DNA of 64,000 nt, from assembly GCF_001905665.1 (NCBI RefSeq), contig NZ_LIVX01000004.1:866773-930772 (forward strand), in the 5' to 3' direction. This DNA is from Streptomyces sp. CB02261. Its GTDB lineage: Bacteria > Actinomycetota > Actinomycetes > Streptomycetales > Streptomycetaceae. The position numbers and the translations under genes are program-made. This document shows positions 25,688 to 34,537 of this stretch, in pieces (within the stretch, counting starts at the first letter, position 1; each line of letters begins with the position of its first letter). The notes beneath the pieces are model-generated. The model did no database searches. It saw nothing but the letters and a program-made list of their open reading frames with translations, and was not told the origin of the DNA.

Positions 25688-26269
25688 TCACAGCGCTTCG
25701 AAGGAGTCGGTGTCCGCGCGGTGCTCGCGTACGGCTCCGGTGTGCACCTCGTAGTACCAGCCGTGGAGGCTGAGCCGCCCCGACGCCAGCCGCGTGCCGA
25801 CGCAGGGGTAGGAACGCAGCCGCAGCAGCTGCGTCAGGACGTGGTGCTGCACGGCCTCGGACACGGTCGGGTCGGCCGGGTCCGCGCACTTGGGCTCCTC
25901 GGCGGCGTGCGCGAGCCAGTCACGCACCGCGGGGACGGCGTCCAGGTCGTCGCCGCGCACCACCGCACCCACGGCGCCGCAGTGCGAGTGGCCGCAGACC
26001 ACGATGTGCTCGACGCCGAGTACCTCGACGGCGTACTCGATGGTGGCGGCCTCGCCGGTGGGGGTGCCGGAGGCGTAGGGCGGGACGATGTTGCCCGCCG
26101 TACGCAGCTCGAACAGCTGGCCGGGCCGGGCGCCTGTGATCAGGGCGGGTACGACCCGCGAGTCGGCGCAGGTGATGAACAGGACCTCGGGGGACTGGCC
26201 TTCGGCCAGCCGGGCGAACTCCTCAGGGCGCTGTCCGAACGTCCGGGCGTTGTCGATGAGGGGTTGCAT
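25688..26269 (-). CDS. Beta-class carbonic anhydrase
   Basis: A 193-residue zinc enzyme that interconverts CO2 and bicarbonate. Ligands are visible as CADSR (Cys and the Asp/Arg dyad) and GHSHCGA (His and Cys). The oligomer-forming helix and TAGNIVPP loop are also present. It is the first gene of a two-gene operon with the SulP transporter, which suggests a combined bicarbonate uptake and hydration system. AGGAGG lies before the ATG. The full ligand set argues for activity. Confidence 0.93.
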   Translation of the reverse strand: MQPLIDNARTFGQRPEEFARLAEGQSPEVLFITCADSRVVPALITGARPGQLFELRTAGNIVPPYASGTPTGEAATIEYAVEVLGVEHIVVCGHSHCGAVGAVVRGDDLDAVPAVRDWLAHAAEEPKCADPADPTVSEAVQHHVLTQLLRLRSYPCVGTRLASGRLSLHGWYYEVHTGAVREHRADTDSFEAL

Positions 26270-26357
26270 GGCGTGGTGGCTCCTCCTGGCGCGTCATGGG
26301 GGACGCGTCGGGTCTTCGGGTCAGGTGTGTGGGGTGGGGCGGGGGCGGCTCCGCCGG

Positions 26358-26753
26358 TCAGCAGCGGAACACCTGAAGTGCGGTGAGGGAGCGGGCTCCC
26401 GACGATCTCGCCGGGTGGCGCTCCGCGGAACCGGGTGTGCCCGGTCGGGGCGCGGCCGCGGCGCGGCGGGGCGGTATCGGCCGCTCGGACGCCGGAGGGT
26501 TGTCGGTGGTGCGCTGCCGGTCGCGGGTGCGCAGGGGGCCGGTCGGGTCGCCCGGTGCCTCGGCGTCGCGGCAGACGACGGTCTCGTCGTACGCCACCGC
26601 CCCGGAGGGCTTCGTTCCGAAGGGAGCCTTGGCCACGACATGACGAGCTGTGTGTGCAGATGCGAAGGAGGGGAGGGAGGTGAGGAGCTGGAGGGCGGCC
26701 AGGACCGGGGCGAGGATCGCCACCGCGGTCCAGGCTGTCACGGCTCGCCGCAT
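26358..26753 (-). CDS. Secreted or membrane-anchored small protein of unknown function
   Basis: A 131-residue protein with an N-terminal signal-like segment (MRRAVTAWTAVAILAPVLAAL, then SLPSFASA). The mature part is Pro/Arg-rich and low in complexity, with two Cys (VVCRD and the C-terminal Cys), which could form a disulfide. The ATG at 26753 is preceded by GGAGG. It follows the carbonic anhydrase direction but lies upstream of it with its own ribosome site. No family is recognised. Confidence 0.6.
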   Translation of the reverse strand: MRRAVTAWTAVAILAPVLAALQLLTSLPSFASAHTARHVVAKAPFGTKPSGAVAYDETVVCRDAEAPGDPTGPLRTRDRQRTTDNPPASERPIPPRRAAAAPRPGTPGSAERHPARSSGARSLTALQVFRC

Positions 26754-26993
26754 ATGCCTCCGTCCAGGGGAGTTCGCAATGTCTAAGGGAAACCAACGGC
26801 TGGTCAACGGTCAGTCAAGAACGACCATAACTCGGCAAAGGCGTTTGCAGGGTTAACCGAACGTTACGGGTGGGAGCGAGCCCGAAAATCTGCGTTATGT
26901 TGACGCGCATCGGCTCTTGAAGGGGCGACGTCGACCGTGTATGCGCGCGGTCGGGACGGGGACGTCGGCGCGGAGTGCGGGTAGGGAGGCCGT

Positions 26994-27476
26994 ATGCAGA
27001 CTTTTCTTCCGTTTCCGGACTTCACGGAGTCGGCCAGGGCGCTGGACCCCCGACGGCTCGGCAAACAGCGGGTCGAGGCGTTGCAGGTGTTCCGTGGGCT
27101 GACCGTCCCCGGATACGGCTGGCGCAGACACCCGGCGGTCCGGATGTGGACCGGCTACGAGGAGGCGCTCGTGCGGTACGGGTTGGACATGTGCCGGGTC
27201 TGGACGAGCGAGGGCCGCGCCGACACGTGTGCGGTGACCCTGGTCGACGACTTCCGGGCCCTGCGTCCCGAGGCGGTCGTGCGCTCCCAGCGGCAGCTCG
27301 CCCGAGGCGGTGAGGTACCGCCCTGGATCGGCGACCCCGCGTTTCACCGGAGCCACCAGTCGGCTCTGGTGCGGAAGGACCCGGAGTTCTACCGGGACCG
27401 TTTCCCCGGGGTGCCGGACGACCTGCCCTACGTCTGGCCCCCGTCCGACCGCGACCCGGAGGTGGCCCCCGGCTGA
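26994..27476 (+). CDS. MSMEG_6728 / TIGR02328-type conserved protein (pyrimidine-dimer-glycosylase-like)
   Basis: A 160-residue actinobacterial protein with the conserved start MQTFLPFPDFTESARALDPRRLGKQRVE and the block GYGWRRHPAVRMWTGYEEALVRYG. This family is related to the TIGR02328 group, which has been compared with T4-type pyrimidine dimer glycosylases, because the catalytic Thr/Glu-like N-terminal region and a helical core are shared. A DNA-repair role is suggested but unproven. The ATG has AGGGAGG 5 nt upstream. Confidence 0.78.
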   Translation: MQTFLPFPDFTESARALDPRRLGKQRVEALQVFRGLTVPGYGWRRHPAVRMWTGYEEALVRYGLDMCRVWTSEGRADTCAVTLVDDFRALRPEAVVRSQRQLARGGEVPPWIGDPAFHRSHQSALVRKDPEFYRDRFPGVPDDLPYVWPPSDRDPEVAPG

Positions 27477-27549
27477 GCCGCGCCCGGGAACGACGAGGCC
27501 GGCCCCGGCGAGAAGAGCCGAGGCCGGCGAGGTGACTGTCGCTATCGGC

Positions 27550-29124
27550 TCACCAGGTGACCGGCCGCCCGCCGAAGGCCGTGACGAGGCGGCCGTCCGA
27601 GGCGTAGGACCAGCTCAGGGCTCCGGCGTACGAGGAGCAGCGGCTGCCGTTCGCACCGGACCAGAACTGGTTCGAGGTGTCGACGTCACCGATGGTCCGG
27701 TCGTTCGTCCCGCTGCCGGAGCGGCAGGAGGTGTTGCTCCGGAACACCGACGTACCCGCGTCGAACGAGAAGTTCCGCTGGGCGTTGTCGACGCTGATGT
27801 TGCCGGTGATCGTCATCCTGCCCGGGTTGCTGTTGTACGTGAACCCGTGCTTGCCGTTGTGGAAGGCGATCGTGCGCCGGACCACGTGGTCGACGCCGAT
27901 GTCCTCGCCGCCGAGCTTGAAGCCGTTGCGGTCGCCGGCGCCGGCCTGGGATCCGTCGCTGAGGGTGCCGTTGTCGTAGGCGAGGGAGTCCTCGATCGTC
28001 ACCACCCCGATCGGGCCGGTGTCGGTCTTGGTGTACAGGTCCCAGCCGTCGTCGATGTTGTGGTGGGCCACGGCGTAGCGGAAGACGTTGCCGCCGCCGA
28101 CGGTGAGCTTCGCGGCGAAGCCGTCGGCGTCCTCTCCGTCCGAGTCGGCGTTGTCGTGCGACTCCGCGCTCAGGACGAGGTTGTTCGAGGGCCACTGCTC
28201 GCGGGGCGTGGTGGAGGCGATGCGGGAGAGCTGGAGCCCGGTGTCGCGGTTGAAGCGGGTCACCGTGCGCTCGATGACGTTGTCGCTGCCGCCGACGAAG
28301 ATCCCGTTGTCACCGGCCCGTTCGACGACGACGCCGTTGACGTGCCAGTACGAGCCGTTGAGGGCCAGGCCGCGGTTGGCCGGGTCCTCGGTCATGGCCG
28401 AGAAGTTCAGCACCGGGGTCTCGCCCGGGTAGGCGTAGAGCTTCTTCCGCGCGCTCGCCGTGCCGTTGTTGCCGGGCGGCACCGTGATCGTCGTGGAGTG
28501 GCGGTACGTGCCGCCCCGGAGGTAGATCGTCCCGCCGGCCGCGACGCGGCTGATCGCGGAGGTGAGCGTCGTGGGGTCGGACTGCGTACCGGACGCGCTG
28601 TCCGTGCCGTTGGGGGCGACGTACAGCGCGCCGCCCGCCGGCGGCGGCGTGCCGTCGGCCGTCGTGACGTTCAGGGAGTCGATGTTGGGCAGGCCCCCGG
28701 ACGCGGTGGGGTTGAGCCGGATGGTGTTGCTGCCGGCGTTCAGGGTCACGGTGAGGGTCTTGGTGACCCAGGTCGACCAGGCGCCCGTGGCTTCGAAGGT
28801 GGGTGTCTGCACGGTGGTCCCGTTGACGACGAGACCGGTCGGACGTGCGGTGGTGGTGCCGTTGGCGAACCGGACGGCCAGCGTCGCCGTCCCGGCGGCG
28901 GGGGCGTTCACGGTGAACTGCGCGTAGGCGCCGGTGGCGTTGGTGCCGTTGCAGAAGCCGCTGCCGGTGTACCCGGCCCAGTCGGAGTCGATGGTGCCGG
29001 TGCAGACGGCGGGGGAGGCCTCGGCCTCGTACAGGGAGGAGGCGGCGTGCGCCGGACTCAGGGACAGGGCGGCGAGCGTGCCCGCCACCAGGGTGACGCA
29101 GGCTGTGACGGATCGCAGGTGCAT
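27550..29124 (-). CDS. Secreted CBM35-pectate-lyase-like (PL9-type) beta-helix protein
   Basis: A 524-residue exoprotein. A signal peptide ends at AHA-ASS (about residue 28). Residues 30-155 are a CBM35-like beta-sandwich (YEAEASPAVCTGTI, YAQFTVNAPAAGTATLAVRF). From about 168 a right-handed parallel beta-helix begins with LYVAPNGTDSASGTQSDPT and TIYLRGGTYRHSTTI, the pattern of PL9 pectate lyases. It should cleave pectate or a related uronan. A GAAAGCGCTTTC palindrome 48-59 nt upstream suggests control by a LacI-type repressor. Confidence 0.85.
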   Translation of the reverse strand: MHLRSVTACVTLVAGTLAALSLSPAHAASSLYEAEASPAVCTGTIDSDWAGYTGSGFCNGTNATGAYAQFTVNAPAAGTATLAVRFANGTTTARPTGLVVNGTTVQTPTFEATGAWSTWVTKTLTVTLNAGSNTIRLNPTASGGLPNIDSLNVTTADGTPPPAGGALYVAPNGTDSASGTQSDPTTLTSAISRVAAGGTIYLRGGTYRHSTTITVPPGNNGTASARKKLYAYPGETPVLNFSAMTEDPANRGLALNGSYWHVNGVVVERAGDNGIFVGGSDNVIERTVTRFNRDTGLQLSRIASTTPREQWPSNNLVLSAESHDNADSDGEDADGFAAKLTVGGGNVFRYAVAHHNIDDGWDLYTKTDTGPIGVVTIEDSLAYDNGTLSDGSQAGAGDRNGFKLGGEDIGVDHVVRRTIAFHNGKHGFTYNSNPGRMTITGNISVDNAQRNFSFDAGTSVFRSNTSCRSGSGTNDRTIGDVDTSNQFWSGANGSRCSSYAGALSWSYASDGRLVTAFGGRPVTW

Positions 29125-29171
29125 CTGGGGTCTCCAGGAGGGGGAGGGATGTCGTTCCGGGGACTGGATTA

Positions 29172-29183
29172 GAAAGCGCTTTC
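29172..29183. promoter_or_regulatory. LacI-type operator upstream of the pectate-lyase-like gene
   Basis: GAAAGCGCTTTC is a perfect 12-bp palindrome with the central CG-flanked GCGC typical of LacI/GalR operators (for example the CebR box core GAGCGCTC). It lies 48 nt before the ATG of the gene at 29124. Confidence 0.65.
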
Positions 29184-29285
29184 CAGGGACGCTAGGGGTG
29201 CCCTCGTGGAGGCGTCAATGGTCATGCAGCTGACTTTTGTTCAGATGACTGAACATGTGTGGGTGTTGAAGCTCGGCGTGGCAGC

Positions 29286-29323
29286 ACTCGGCCCCGGACC
29301 TTCTCCGAGGTCCGGGGCCGAGT
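29286..29323. terminator. Hairpin terminator after the VOC gene
   Basis: ACTCGGCCCCGGACCT (29286-29301) pairs perfectly over 16 bp with AGGTCCGGGGCCGAGT (29308-29323). It lies just beyond the stop of the minus-strand VOC gene. Confidence 0.8.
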
Positions 29324-29350
29324 CCCGCCGTGCCTGAGGCGCCCCTCCGG

Positions 29351-29770
29351 TCAGGCGTCCCGCTCGCTGATGTTGACCATCCAGGTGATGCCGAAGCGGT
29401 CCGTGCACATGCCGAAGATGTCGCCCCACATCTGCTTCTCCAGCGGCACCGAGACCGTGCCGTCGGCGGAGAGCCTGTCCCAGTAGCCACGCAGTTCGGC
29501 GGCGTCCTCGCCGCTCAGGCTCACGGCGATGTCGTTGCCGGGGCGGTGCTCCATCCCGGGCGGGACGTCGCCGGCCATGAGCGTGAAGCCGCTGTCGGTC
29601 TCGAGCATGGCGTGCATGATCTTGTCGGCGGCGGCGTCACCGGCCTCCACGCCGCCGGACTCGCCGAAGGTGTGCAGCGCCAGGGTGCCGCCGAAGACGT
29701 CCTTGTAGAACTCCATGGCGCGCCGGGCGTCCCCGTCGTAGCTGATGTACGGATTGAGGCGAGAGGGCAT
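29351..29770 (-). CDS. PhnB-like VOC-superfamily protein
   Basis: A 139-residue member of the glyoxalase/bleomycin-resistance (VOC) superfamily of the PhnB/YjdN type: LNPYISYDGDARRAMEFYKDVFGG at the start, then GDVPPGMEHRPGND and a C-terminal MWGDIFGMCTDRFGITWMVNI. Such proteins are often called 3-demethylubiquinone methyltransferase-like, but no enzymatic role is proven. The ATG at 29770 is preferred for its GGGAAG site. The short product ends at a strong hairpin. Confidence 0.86.
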   Translation of the reverse strand: MPSRLNPYISYDGDARRAMEFYKDVFGGTLALHTFGESGGVEAGDAAADKIMHAMLETDSGFTLMAGDVPPGMEHRPGNDIAVSLSGEDAAELRGYWDRLSADGTVSVPLEKQMWGDIFGMCTDRFGITWMVNISERDA

Positions 29771-29897
29771 GAGGCTTCCCATCGTGACGGAGTGTCAGGT
29801 CCGGGCAGCGTAGGCGAGAGGGTGCTTGAGGGCGGGGCGGCTCCCCGGCCGGCCGCCGTAAGTCGACCGGCCGGCGGAAGGGAGCGCCCCTCCCCGG

Positions 29898-31493
29898 CTA
29901 CGGCTGGCCGTCGAGCCAGCTCAGCTTGTGCCCGTAGAGCACCCGCTGGCAGTAGTCCGTGCCCACCGGATCGGCGGTGTCCCGGTTCGCCGTGCAGTCG
30001 GCGGCCGCCCCCGGGCGATGCTCGGAGAGCGACCAGAGGCGGCCCGTACCGCGCTCGATGTAGAGGTCCTCGGGCCCGCGGGCGGTCTTGACGACCTGGC
30101 CGTCCTGGACCAGCGAGCCGTTGTTCCACGTGTAGCGCCAGAGGTTGCCCGGCTCGTCCGTGCCCTTCGACTCGTTCACGTACAGCGTGCCCTCGTGCGA
30201 CGCCGCGCCCTGGGCGCCACCGTTGGCCAGGGGCAGGTAGTTGGCCCAGCCCTCCGCGGTCACGTCGGCCGAGCGACCCTCCAGGGCCGCGACCGGGAAC
30301 GACGCGATGCGGCCGGTCGACGGGTAGCCACTCTCCGGCCGGCAGTACTCGCCCATGAGCAGGCGGTCGGGGGTGGTGCTGCGGTCCAGCGAGATGTAGG
30401 AGGCCTTCGGGGCGCCGGTGGAGACACAGGCGTACGAACCCTTGGGGTTGCTCTGGGTCGCCTTGAACTTCCACGCGGCGACCTGCGGCATCACATAGCG
30501 GTAGCCGAAGCTGTACCAGACGTTGTCGTGCCGGCCGACCTTCGTCTTGACCTCGACGTTGGAGGTGGTCTTCACGCCGTCGGTGTCGGTCCCCATCACG
30601 TCGTGCGTGGTGGGGTCGCCGTCCGGGTCCAGGTCCATGATGTAGCGCATGTCGAAGACGCGCAGGCCGTTGCGGGTGTCCGCGACGTAGAGGTAGTTCC
30701 CGTACCAGACGATCCCGCCGGCGTGGACGCCCTTCTGGATCGGGTACTCGGCGGCGTGCAGTCCGTCGAAGGAGACGTGGTCGGCGGAGTTCACGTACGT
30801 CCAGCCCAGCAGCACGTGCCGGTACTTGACCTCGGGGCTGCCGGTGGCCGGGTTGGTCCGGCTCTGGACGAAGGTGATGCGGACGCCCTTCTGGTTGCAG
30901 GCGTCGTTCGCCTCCAGCTCGGCGGTGGTGCAGTCGCCGGTCGCCGGGTTCGGGTCCGTCTCCCGGCCCGGGTCCCAGCCGTCGTACGAGGCGAACAGCT
31001 GGATGTTCCCGGCGTCGCCCCACAGCTCGTTGTCCTTGGCGTCGGAGACGCCGGTGATGCCCTGCGGGACCCACTCGCGCGAGACGGAGTCGTCGCTCTG
31101 CAGGCAGTACTTGATGTCGGGGTTCGGGGCGGTGCCGAACGAGTCACGGGAGCACCACGGCTCGACGGTGCGGTTCGCGCCGGCCAGCAGGTTCTGCACG
31201 CCGGACTTGGGCAGCACCGAGTCCAGTCGGGCGACCCGGGTGGTGGTCTCGGCGTTCAGCGCGCCGGGCGCCATCGTGAAGTCGCCGGGCGAGGCGGCGC
31301 CGCCGGGCGCGGTCCAGGCTCGGGTGGTGAGCGGCGAGGTGGTGCTCTCGGCGGTACGGGGCTCCTGGATCCAGGTCTCCGGAACGCTCGGGGTGACGTC
31401 CTCCGCCTGGGCCGGCGCCGTGAGGCCGGTGAACGCGAGCGAGGCCGCGGCAGCCGCCGTGAGCCAAGCGCGGTGGGTGCGCCTTGGGGGCAT
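29898..31493 (-). CDS. Large secreted protein of unknown function, probable beta-propeller
   Basis: A 531-residue exported protein with a twin-Arg-containing signal (MPPRRTHRAWLTAAAAASLAF, cleavage after AQA). Eight Cys are spread over the mature chain, several in pairs (WCSRDSF, YCLQSDD, ACNQKG). Repeated strands with a Trp/Tyr-Asp pattern (GGIVWYGNYLYVADTRNGLRVFDM, LSEHRPGAA) resemble beta-propeller blades. No catalytic motif is recognised. The family is common in Streptomyces as a secreted hypothetical protein. The start at 31493 has GGAGA upstream; longer in-frame starts would place charged residues before the signal. Confidence 0.7.
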   Translation of the reverse strand: MPPRRTHRAWLTAAAAASLAFTGLTAPAQAEDVTPSVPETWIQEPRTAESTTSPLTTRAWTAPGGAASPGDFTMAPGALNAETTTRVARLDSVLPKSGVQNLLAGANRTVEPWCSRDSFGTAPNPDIKYCLQSDDSVSREWVPQGITGVSDAKDNELWGDAGNIQLFASYDGWDPGRETDPNPATGDCTTAELEANDACNQKGVRITFVQSRTNPATGSPEVKYRHVLLGWTYVNSADHVSFDGLHAAEYPIQKGVHAGGIVWYGNYLYVADTRNGLRVFDMRYIMDLDPDGDPTTHDVMGTDTDGVKTTSNVEVKTKVGRHDNVWYSFGYRYVMPQVAAWKFKATQSNPKGSYACVSTGAPKASYISLDRSTTPDRLLMGEYCRPESGYPSTGRIASFPVAALEGRSADVTAEGWANYLPLANGGAQGAASHEGTLYVNESKGTDEPGNLWRYTWNNGSLVQDGQVVKTARGPEDLYIERGTGRLWSLSEHRPGAAADCTANRDTADPVGTDYCQRVLYGHKLSWLDGQP

Positions 31494-31783
31494 GTGGGGT
31501 GGTCTCCGTTGCTGAGGTGTCAGATAAGTCGAACGGAGGGTTCCAGAACGCCAGAGCGAAAAGCAAACCTGATCGCCTGGTCGGCAACGGGAGGCGCACA
31601 AGGTGCGGTTAAGTGCGAGTAGGGGGCATATCAACCGGTTCGGGCGTAGGCCGTGAAGAAATGTTCGCGGATGCTGTCACACCGTCGGGTGTCCCTCCGT
31701 CAGTGCTGTGAAGACGCCGGCCACGGCGACCCGGAACCGCGCGGCGGGACAAGCCGACGCGGCATCACCCCAGGAGAGCAGTC

Positions 31784-32272
31784 ATGACGAACCCCTCGAT
31801 CTCCCGCATGCCCGACCCCGGCGTGTTCGTCCCCGAGCTGGCCGACATCAGCGCCGCCCTCTTCCGGGCCACCGGCAACCGCTCGGTGCCGCGCACCACG
31901 ATGAACCTCGTCCACCTGCGCGCGGGTCAGATCGTCCACAACACCTACCTGACCATCCTGAACACCGCGTTCCTGCGCAAGGCCGGCGAGTCCGAGGAGC
32001 GCATCACCGCCGTCTCCTCCTGGCAGGACGCCCCGTACTTCACCGACGCCGAGCGCGCCGCCCTCGCCCTGGTGGAGGCCACGCTCCAGCCGGCCCCGCA
32101 CGGCCGGGAGCGGGTCACCGACGAGCTGTACGCCGAGGTGGCCGAGCACTACGACGACAAGGCGCTGGCCACCCTCACCGTCGCGATCGGTCAGATCAGC
32201 TTCTTCATCGCCCTCGCCGTCATCGGCAAGCCGCAGCCGGTGACCTCCCTCGGCGACGAGCAGTGGGACTGA
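31784..32272 (+). CDS. Carboxymuconolactone-decarboxylase/AhpD-fold protein without cysteines
   Basis: A 162-residue all-helical protein of the carboxymuconolactone decarboxylase family (LRAGQIVHNTYLTIL, DAERAALALVEATL, AIGQISFFIALAVIG). The family's redox motif ExxxC..CxxxH is missing: there is no Cys in the whole protein, and the CxxC-like site reads VHNTY. It therefore cannot act as an AhpD-type peroxidase. An ECF41 sigma factor, a class that often controls such genes, lies about 2.3 kb away. AGGAGAG precedes the ATG. Confidence 0.83.
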   Translation: MTNPSISRMPDPGVFVPELADISAALFRATGNRSVPRTTMNLVHLRAGQIVHNTYLTILNTAFLRKAGESEERITAVSSWQDAPYFTDAERAALALVEATLQPAPHGRERVTDELYAEVAEHYDDKALATLTVAIGQISFFIALAVIGKPQPVTSLGDEQWD

Positions 32273-32279
32273 ACCGGCC

Positions 32280-32313
32280 CGGCCGGCCGTGCGGTCCCCC
32301 GCGCGGCCGGCCG
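32280..32313. terminator. Hairpin between converging genes
   Basis: CGGCCGGCCGTGCGG (32280-32294) pairs with CCGCGCGGCCGGCCG (32299-32313) with one wobble and a 4-nt loop. It separates the AhpD-fold gene from the beta-helix gene. Confidence 0.72.
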
Positions 32314-32327
32314 CGCACCCCCCGTCC

Positions 32328-33836
32328 CTACAGTCCCGGGCCGTTGTACGCGCCGCGGTGGGGCTTCGTCGTCGCGGACACGGGGTTCGCCCAGTAGTCG
32401 CGGCCTCCGTTGCCGCCGATGACGGAGCCGTTGTTCAGGGCGGGGGAGGTGGACCGCAGACGGTAGCCGTCGACGGAGTGGATCGTGTCGCCGCCGGCGC
32501 CGGGGTTCACGAAGCGCGGGTCGCCGACGATGCCGTTCGCGGTGGGCCGGGGCACCCCCTGGAAGACGTTCCACAGCCAGGAGATCCCGGGTCCCACGGG
32601 CAGCCGGGAGTCGCTGGTGCCCACCCAGATGTTGTTCTCGACGACGCTCTCGTCGGGCAGCGTGACGTCGAACTTCCGGTCCGTGCAGTAGAAGACGTTG
32701 TTGTACATGTGCAGCGCGGAACGGCCGGCGCTGACACTGCTCATCCGGCAGTCGTTCTCGGAGATGTTGTAGCGGACGACCTGCTTGGCGCCGCCGATGG
32801 TGCCGCACCCGTCGCAGTCGAGGAAGAAGCCGCCGATGTTGTCGCGGCTGAAGTTGTACTGGATCGTGCAGGTGCCCGTGTTCCCCCAGTCGCAGTCGAA
32901 CGCCTGGCTGTCGGCCACGGACATCCGGGTGATCCCGTACACGGCGTTCTTCTGGATCGTCGGATCGTGGTCGCCGAGCACCCAGATGCCGGCGAAGTTG
33001 CCCCCGGAGAAGGGGTACGTGCCGTTGCCGACACCGGAGGCGTTGTTGTACTGGATCATGGGGGCGTCGGCGTAGCTCGCGATGATGCCGTCGCCTCCCA
33101 CGTCCTTGATGACGTTGTGCTCGATCAGCACCCCGGAACCCTTGACCGCCATGGCGCCCACACGGATCTTCAGACCGCCGCCACCCGTGTTGCTGATCTG
33201 GTTGTGGTGGACGTGGACGTCGTTGAGGGTGGAGTTCGCCCCGCTCGCACCCGTCACGATGCCGGCGGACTGGACGAAGTCCTCGGTGGTCGGGCTGTTC
33301 TTGTTCGTCTGACCGGCGACGCGGTCGATGACGAGATGTCCGATGTCGAAACCGCGGTGCGCCGTCCCGTCGGTGGCCGAGATCCGCAGCCCCGCGCGCC
33401 GGGCCAAGGACGCGGCGGGGTTGGTCACCTTGAGGTCGCTGATGCGCCAGTGGTCCTGATCGGTGAGGGAGACGGCGCTCGGGGCTCCGCCGCCGTCGAT
33501 CACGGGCAGGGCGCCGACCCCGTAACGCGTGAGGCTGATCGGGGCGGAGGCGGTGCCGCTGCCCTTGGGGGCGAGGGAGCCGGTGCAGGTCGTGCCCGCA
33601 GCGAACGCGAGGGTGTCACCGGGGGAGTAGGTCCGCGCGTTGGCCTGGCTGATGCTGTTGAGCGGCGCGGCGAGGCTGCCGTCACCCGCTGTCGGCCGGG
33701 AGCAGTCGACGTGGACGGTGGTCCCCGCGGCCGAGGCGGGCGCGTCGGTGACGGCGACGGTGCCGGTCAGCGCGAGGGCGGCGGCGATGAGCCCGCGGGC
33801 CATCGCCTGCCGCCCGGGAAGGACTCCGATGGTCAT
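32328..33836 (-). CDS. Secreted right-handed parallel beta-helix protein
   Basis: A 502-residue exoprotein. The signal peptide ends near residue 36 (TDAPASAAG). Short repeats of GGGGLKI, NNxAxG and VxxNxI types run from residue 150 to 430, the pattern of pectate-lyase/polygalacturonase beta-helices, and there are several Cys. The start DCSRPTAGDGSLAAPLNSISQ resembles DUF1565-type coils. A polysaccharide lyase or hydrolase role is inferred; no catalytic residue can be named. It has a strong palindrome about 80 nt upstream. Confidence 0.78.
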   Translation of the reverse strand: MTIGVLPGRQAMARGLIAAALALTGTVAVTDAPASAAGTTVHVDCSRPTAGDGSLAAPLNSISQANARTYSPGDTLAFAAGTTCTGSLAPKGSGTASAPISLTRYGVGALPVIDGGGAPSAVSLTDQDHWRISDLKVTNPAASLARRAGLRISATDGTAHRGFDIGHLVIDRVAGQTNKNSPTTEDFVQSAGIVTGASGANSTLNDVHVHHNQISNTGGGGLKIRVGAMAVKGSGVLIEHNVIKDVGGDGIIASYADAPMIQYNNASGVGNGTYPFSGGNFAGIWVLGDHDPTIQKNAVYGITRMSVADSQAFDCDWGNTGTCTIQYNFSRDNIGGFFLDCDGCGTIGGAKQVVRYNISENDCRMSSVSAGRSALHMYNNVFYCTDRKFDVTLPDESVVENNIWVGTSDSRLPVGPGISWLWNVFQGVPRPTANGIVGDPRFVNPGAGGDTIHSVDGYRLRSTSPALNNGSVIGGNGGRDYWANPVSATTKPHRGAYNGPGL

Positions 33837-33914
33837 GGCGCGACACCTTTCTGGGGGCTGGTGCCGCCAGAAGCTATGTGCGGTCGATCATCGAGTCAAT
33901 GAAGTTCCGTCGAT

Positions 33915-33931
33915 TGATCGAATTTCGATCA
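33915..33931. promoter_or_regulatory. Palindromic operator TGATCGAA-T-TTCGATCA
   Basis: Two perfect 8-nt arms flank one T, about 79 nt before the beta-helix ATG at 33836. A related CGATCA/TGATCG pair is repeated at about 33886-33920. The A/T-rich dyad suits a GntR- or IclR-type regulator; the factor is unknown. Confidence 0.6.
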
Positions 33932-33964
33932 GAGTGTGGAGCGGCGGAACGGCGGGTGCGGTGG

Positions 33965-34369
33965 TCAGGCCGAGGCGCCGGAGCGCTTCGACGGGCGGAA
34001 GGGCACGGCCCGGACGAGCGCCAGGACGCTCAGGGTGAACATCAGGACGCCCAGCGGGACATGGAGCGACGGAATGTGCGCGACGCCCAGCACCACCTGC
34101 GCCGAAGCGAGCACGAGGAAGCCCGACGCGTACAGGATGGGCCGGGGTGACCCGCCGCCCGGCCGCCACGCCAGGACCGCGGCGAGCACGTACAGCATCG
34201 ACGCCCCGTACATCACGCGCGATCCGACGTCGTGCAGGACCGCGCCGGCGGCCGAGGACAGCAGCAGCCCGGCGGTGGCCGCCTGGAAGGCCAGGGCCAG
34301 GGTCTGCAGGGCGATCGCGATCTGCGGGAACGTGAATCCGCCCCGAACCGCCGTCGTCTGTACGGCCAT
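33965..34369 (-). CDS. Four-helix membrane protein
   Basis: A 134-residue integral membrane protein with four hydrophobic segments (about residues 14-36, 46-66, 78-98 and 101-122). Layout and size fit small DoxX-like or DUF-type inner membrane proteins, but no signature residue is recognised. It is transcribed away from the ECF41 sigma gene with a 168-nt gap, which makes it a candidate target of that sigma factor. GGGGA precedes the ATG at 34369. Confidence 0.72.
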   Translation of the reverse strand: MAVQTTAVRGGFTFPQIAIALQTLALAFQAATAGLLLSSAAGAVLHDVGSRVMYGASMLYVLAAVLAWRPGGGSPRPILYASGFLVLASAQVVLGVAHIPSLHVPLGVLMFTLSVLALVRAVPFRPSKRSGASA

Positions 34370-34537
34370 GATGTGGTCCCCTCGTCAGCCTCGCGGCAGT
34401 GGATCGATAGTGTCTCGATGAACCGACGATGTGGGTCCGTGAAGTGTGAGGCGCACGCCGGCCTCACTTCGGCGCGGCGTCTCGTCGACGAGCTGAGAGC
34501 GGCGGCGGACGAGAAGGACGTAGGGACGGTCACGACC

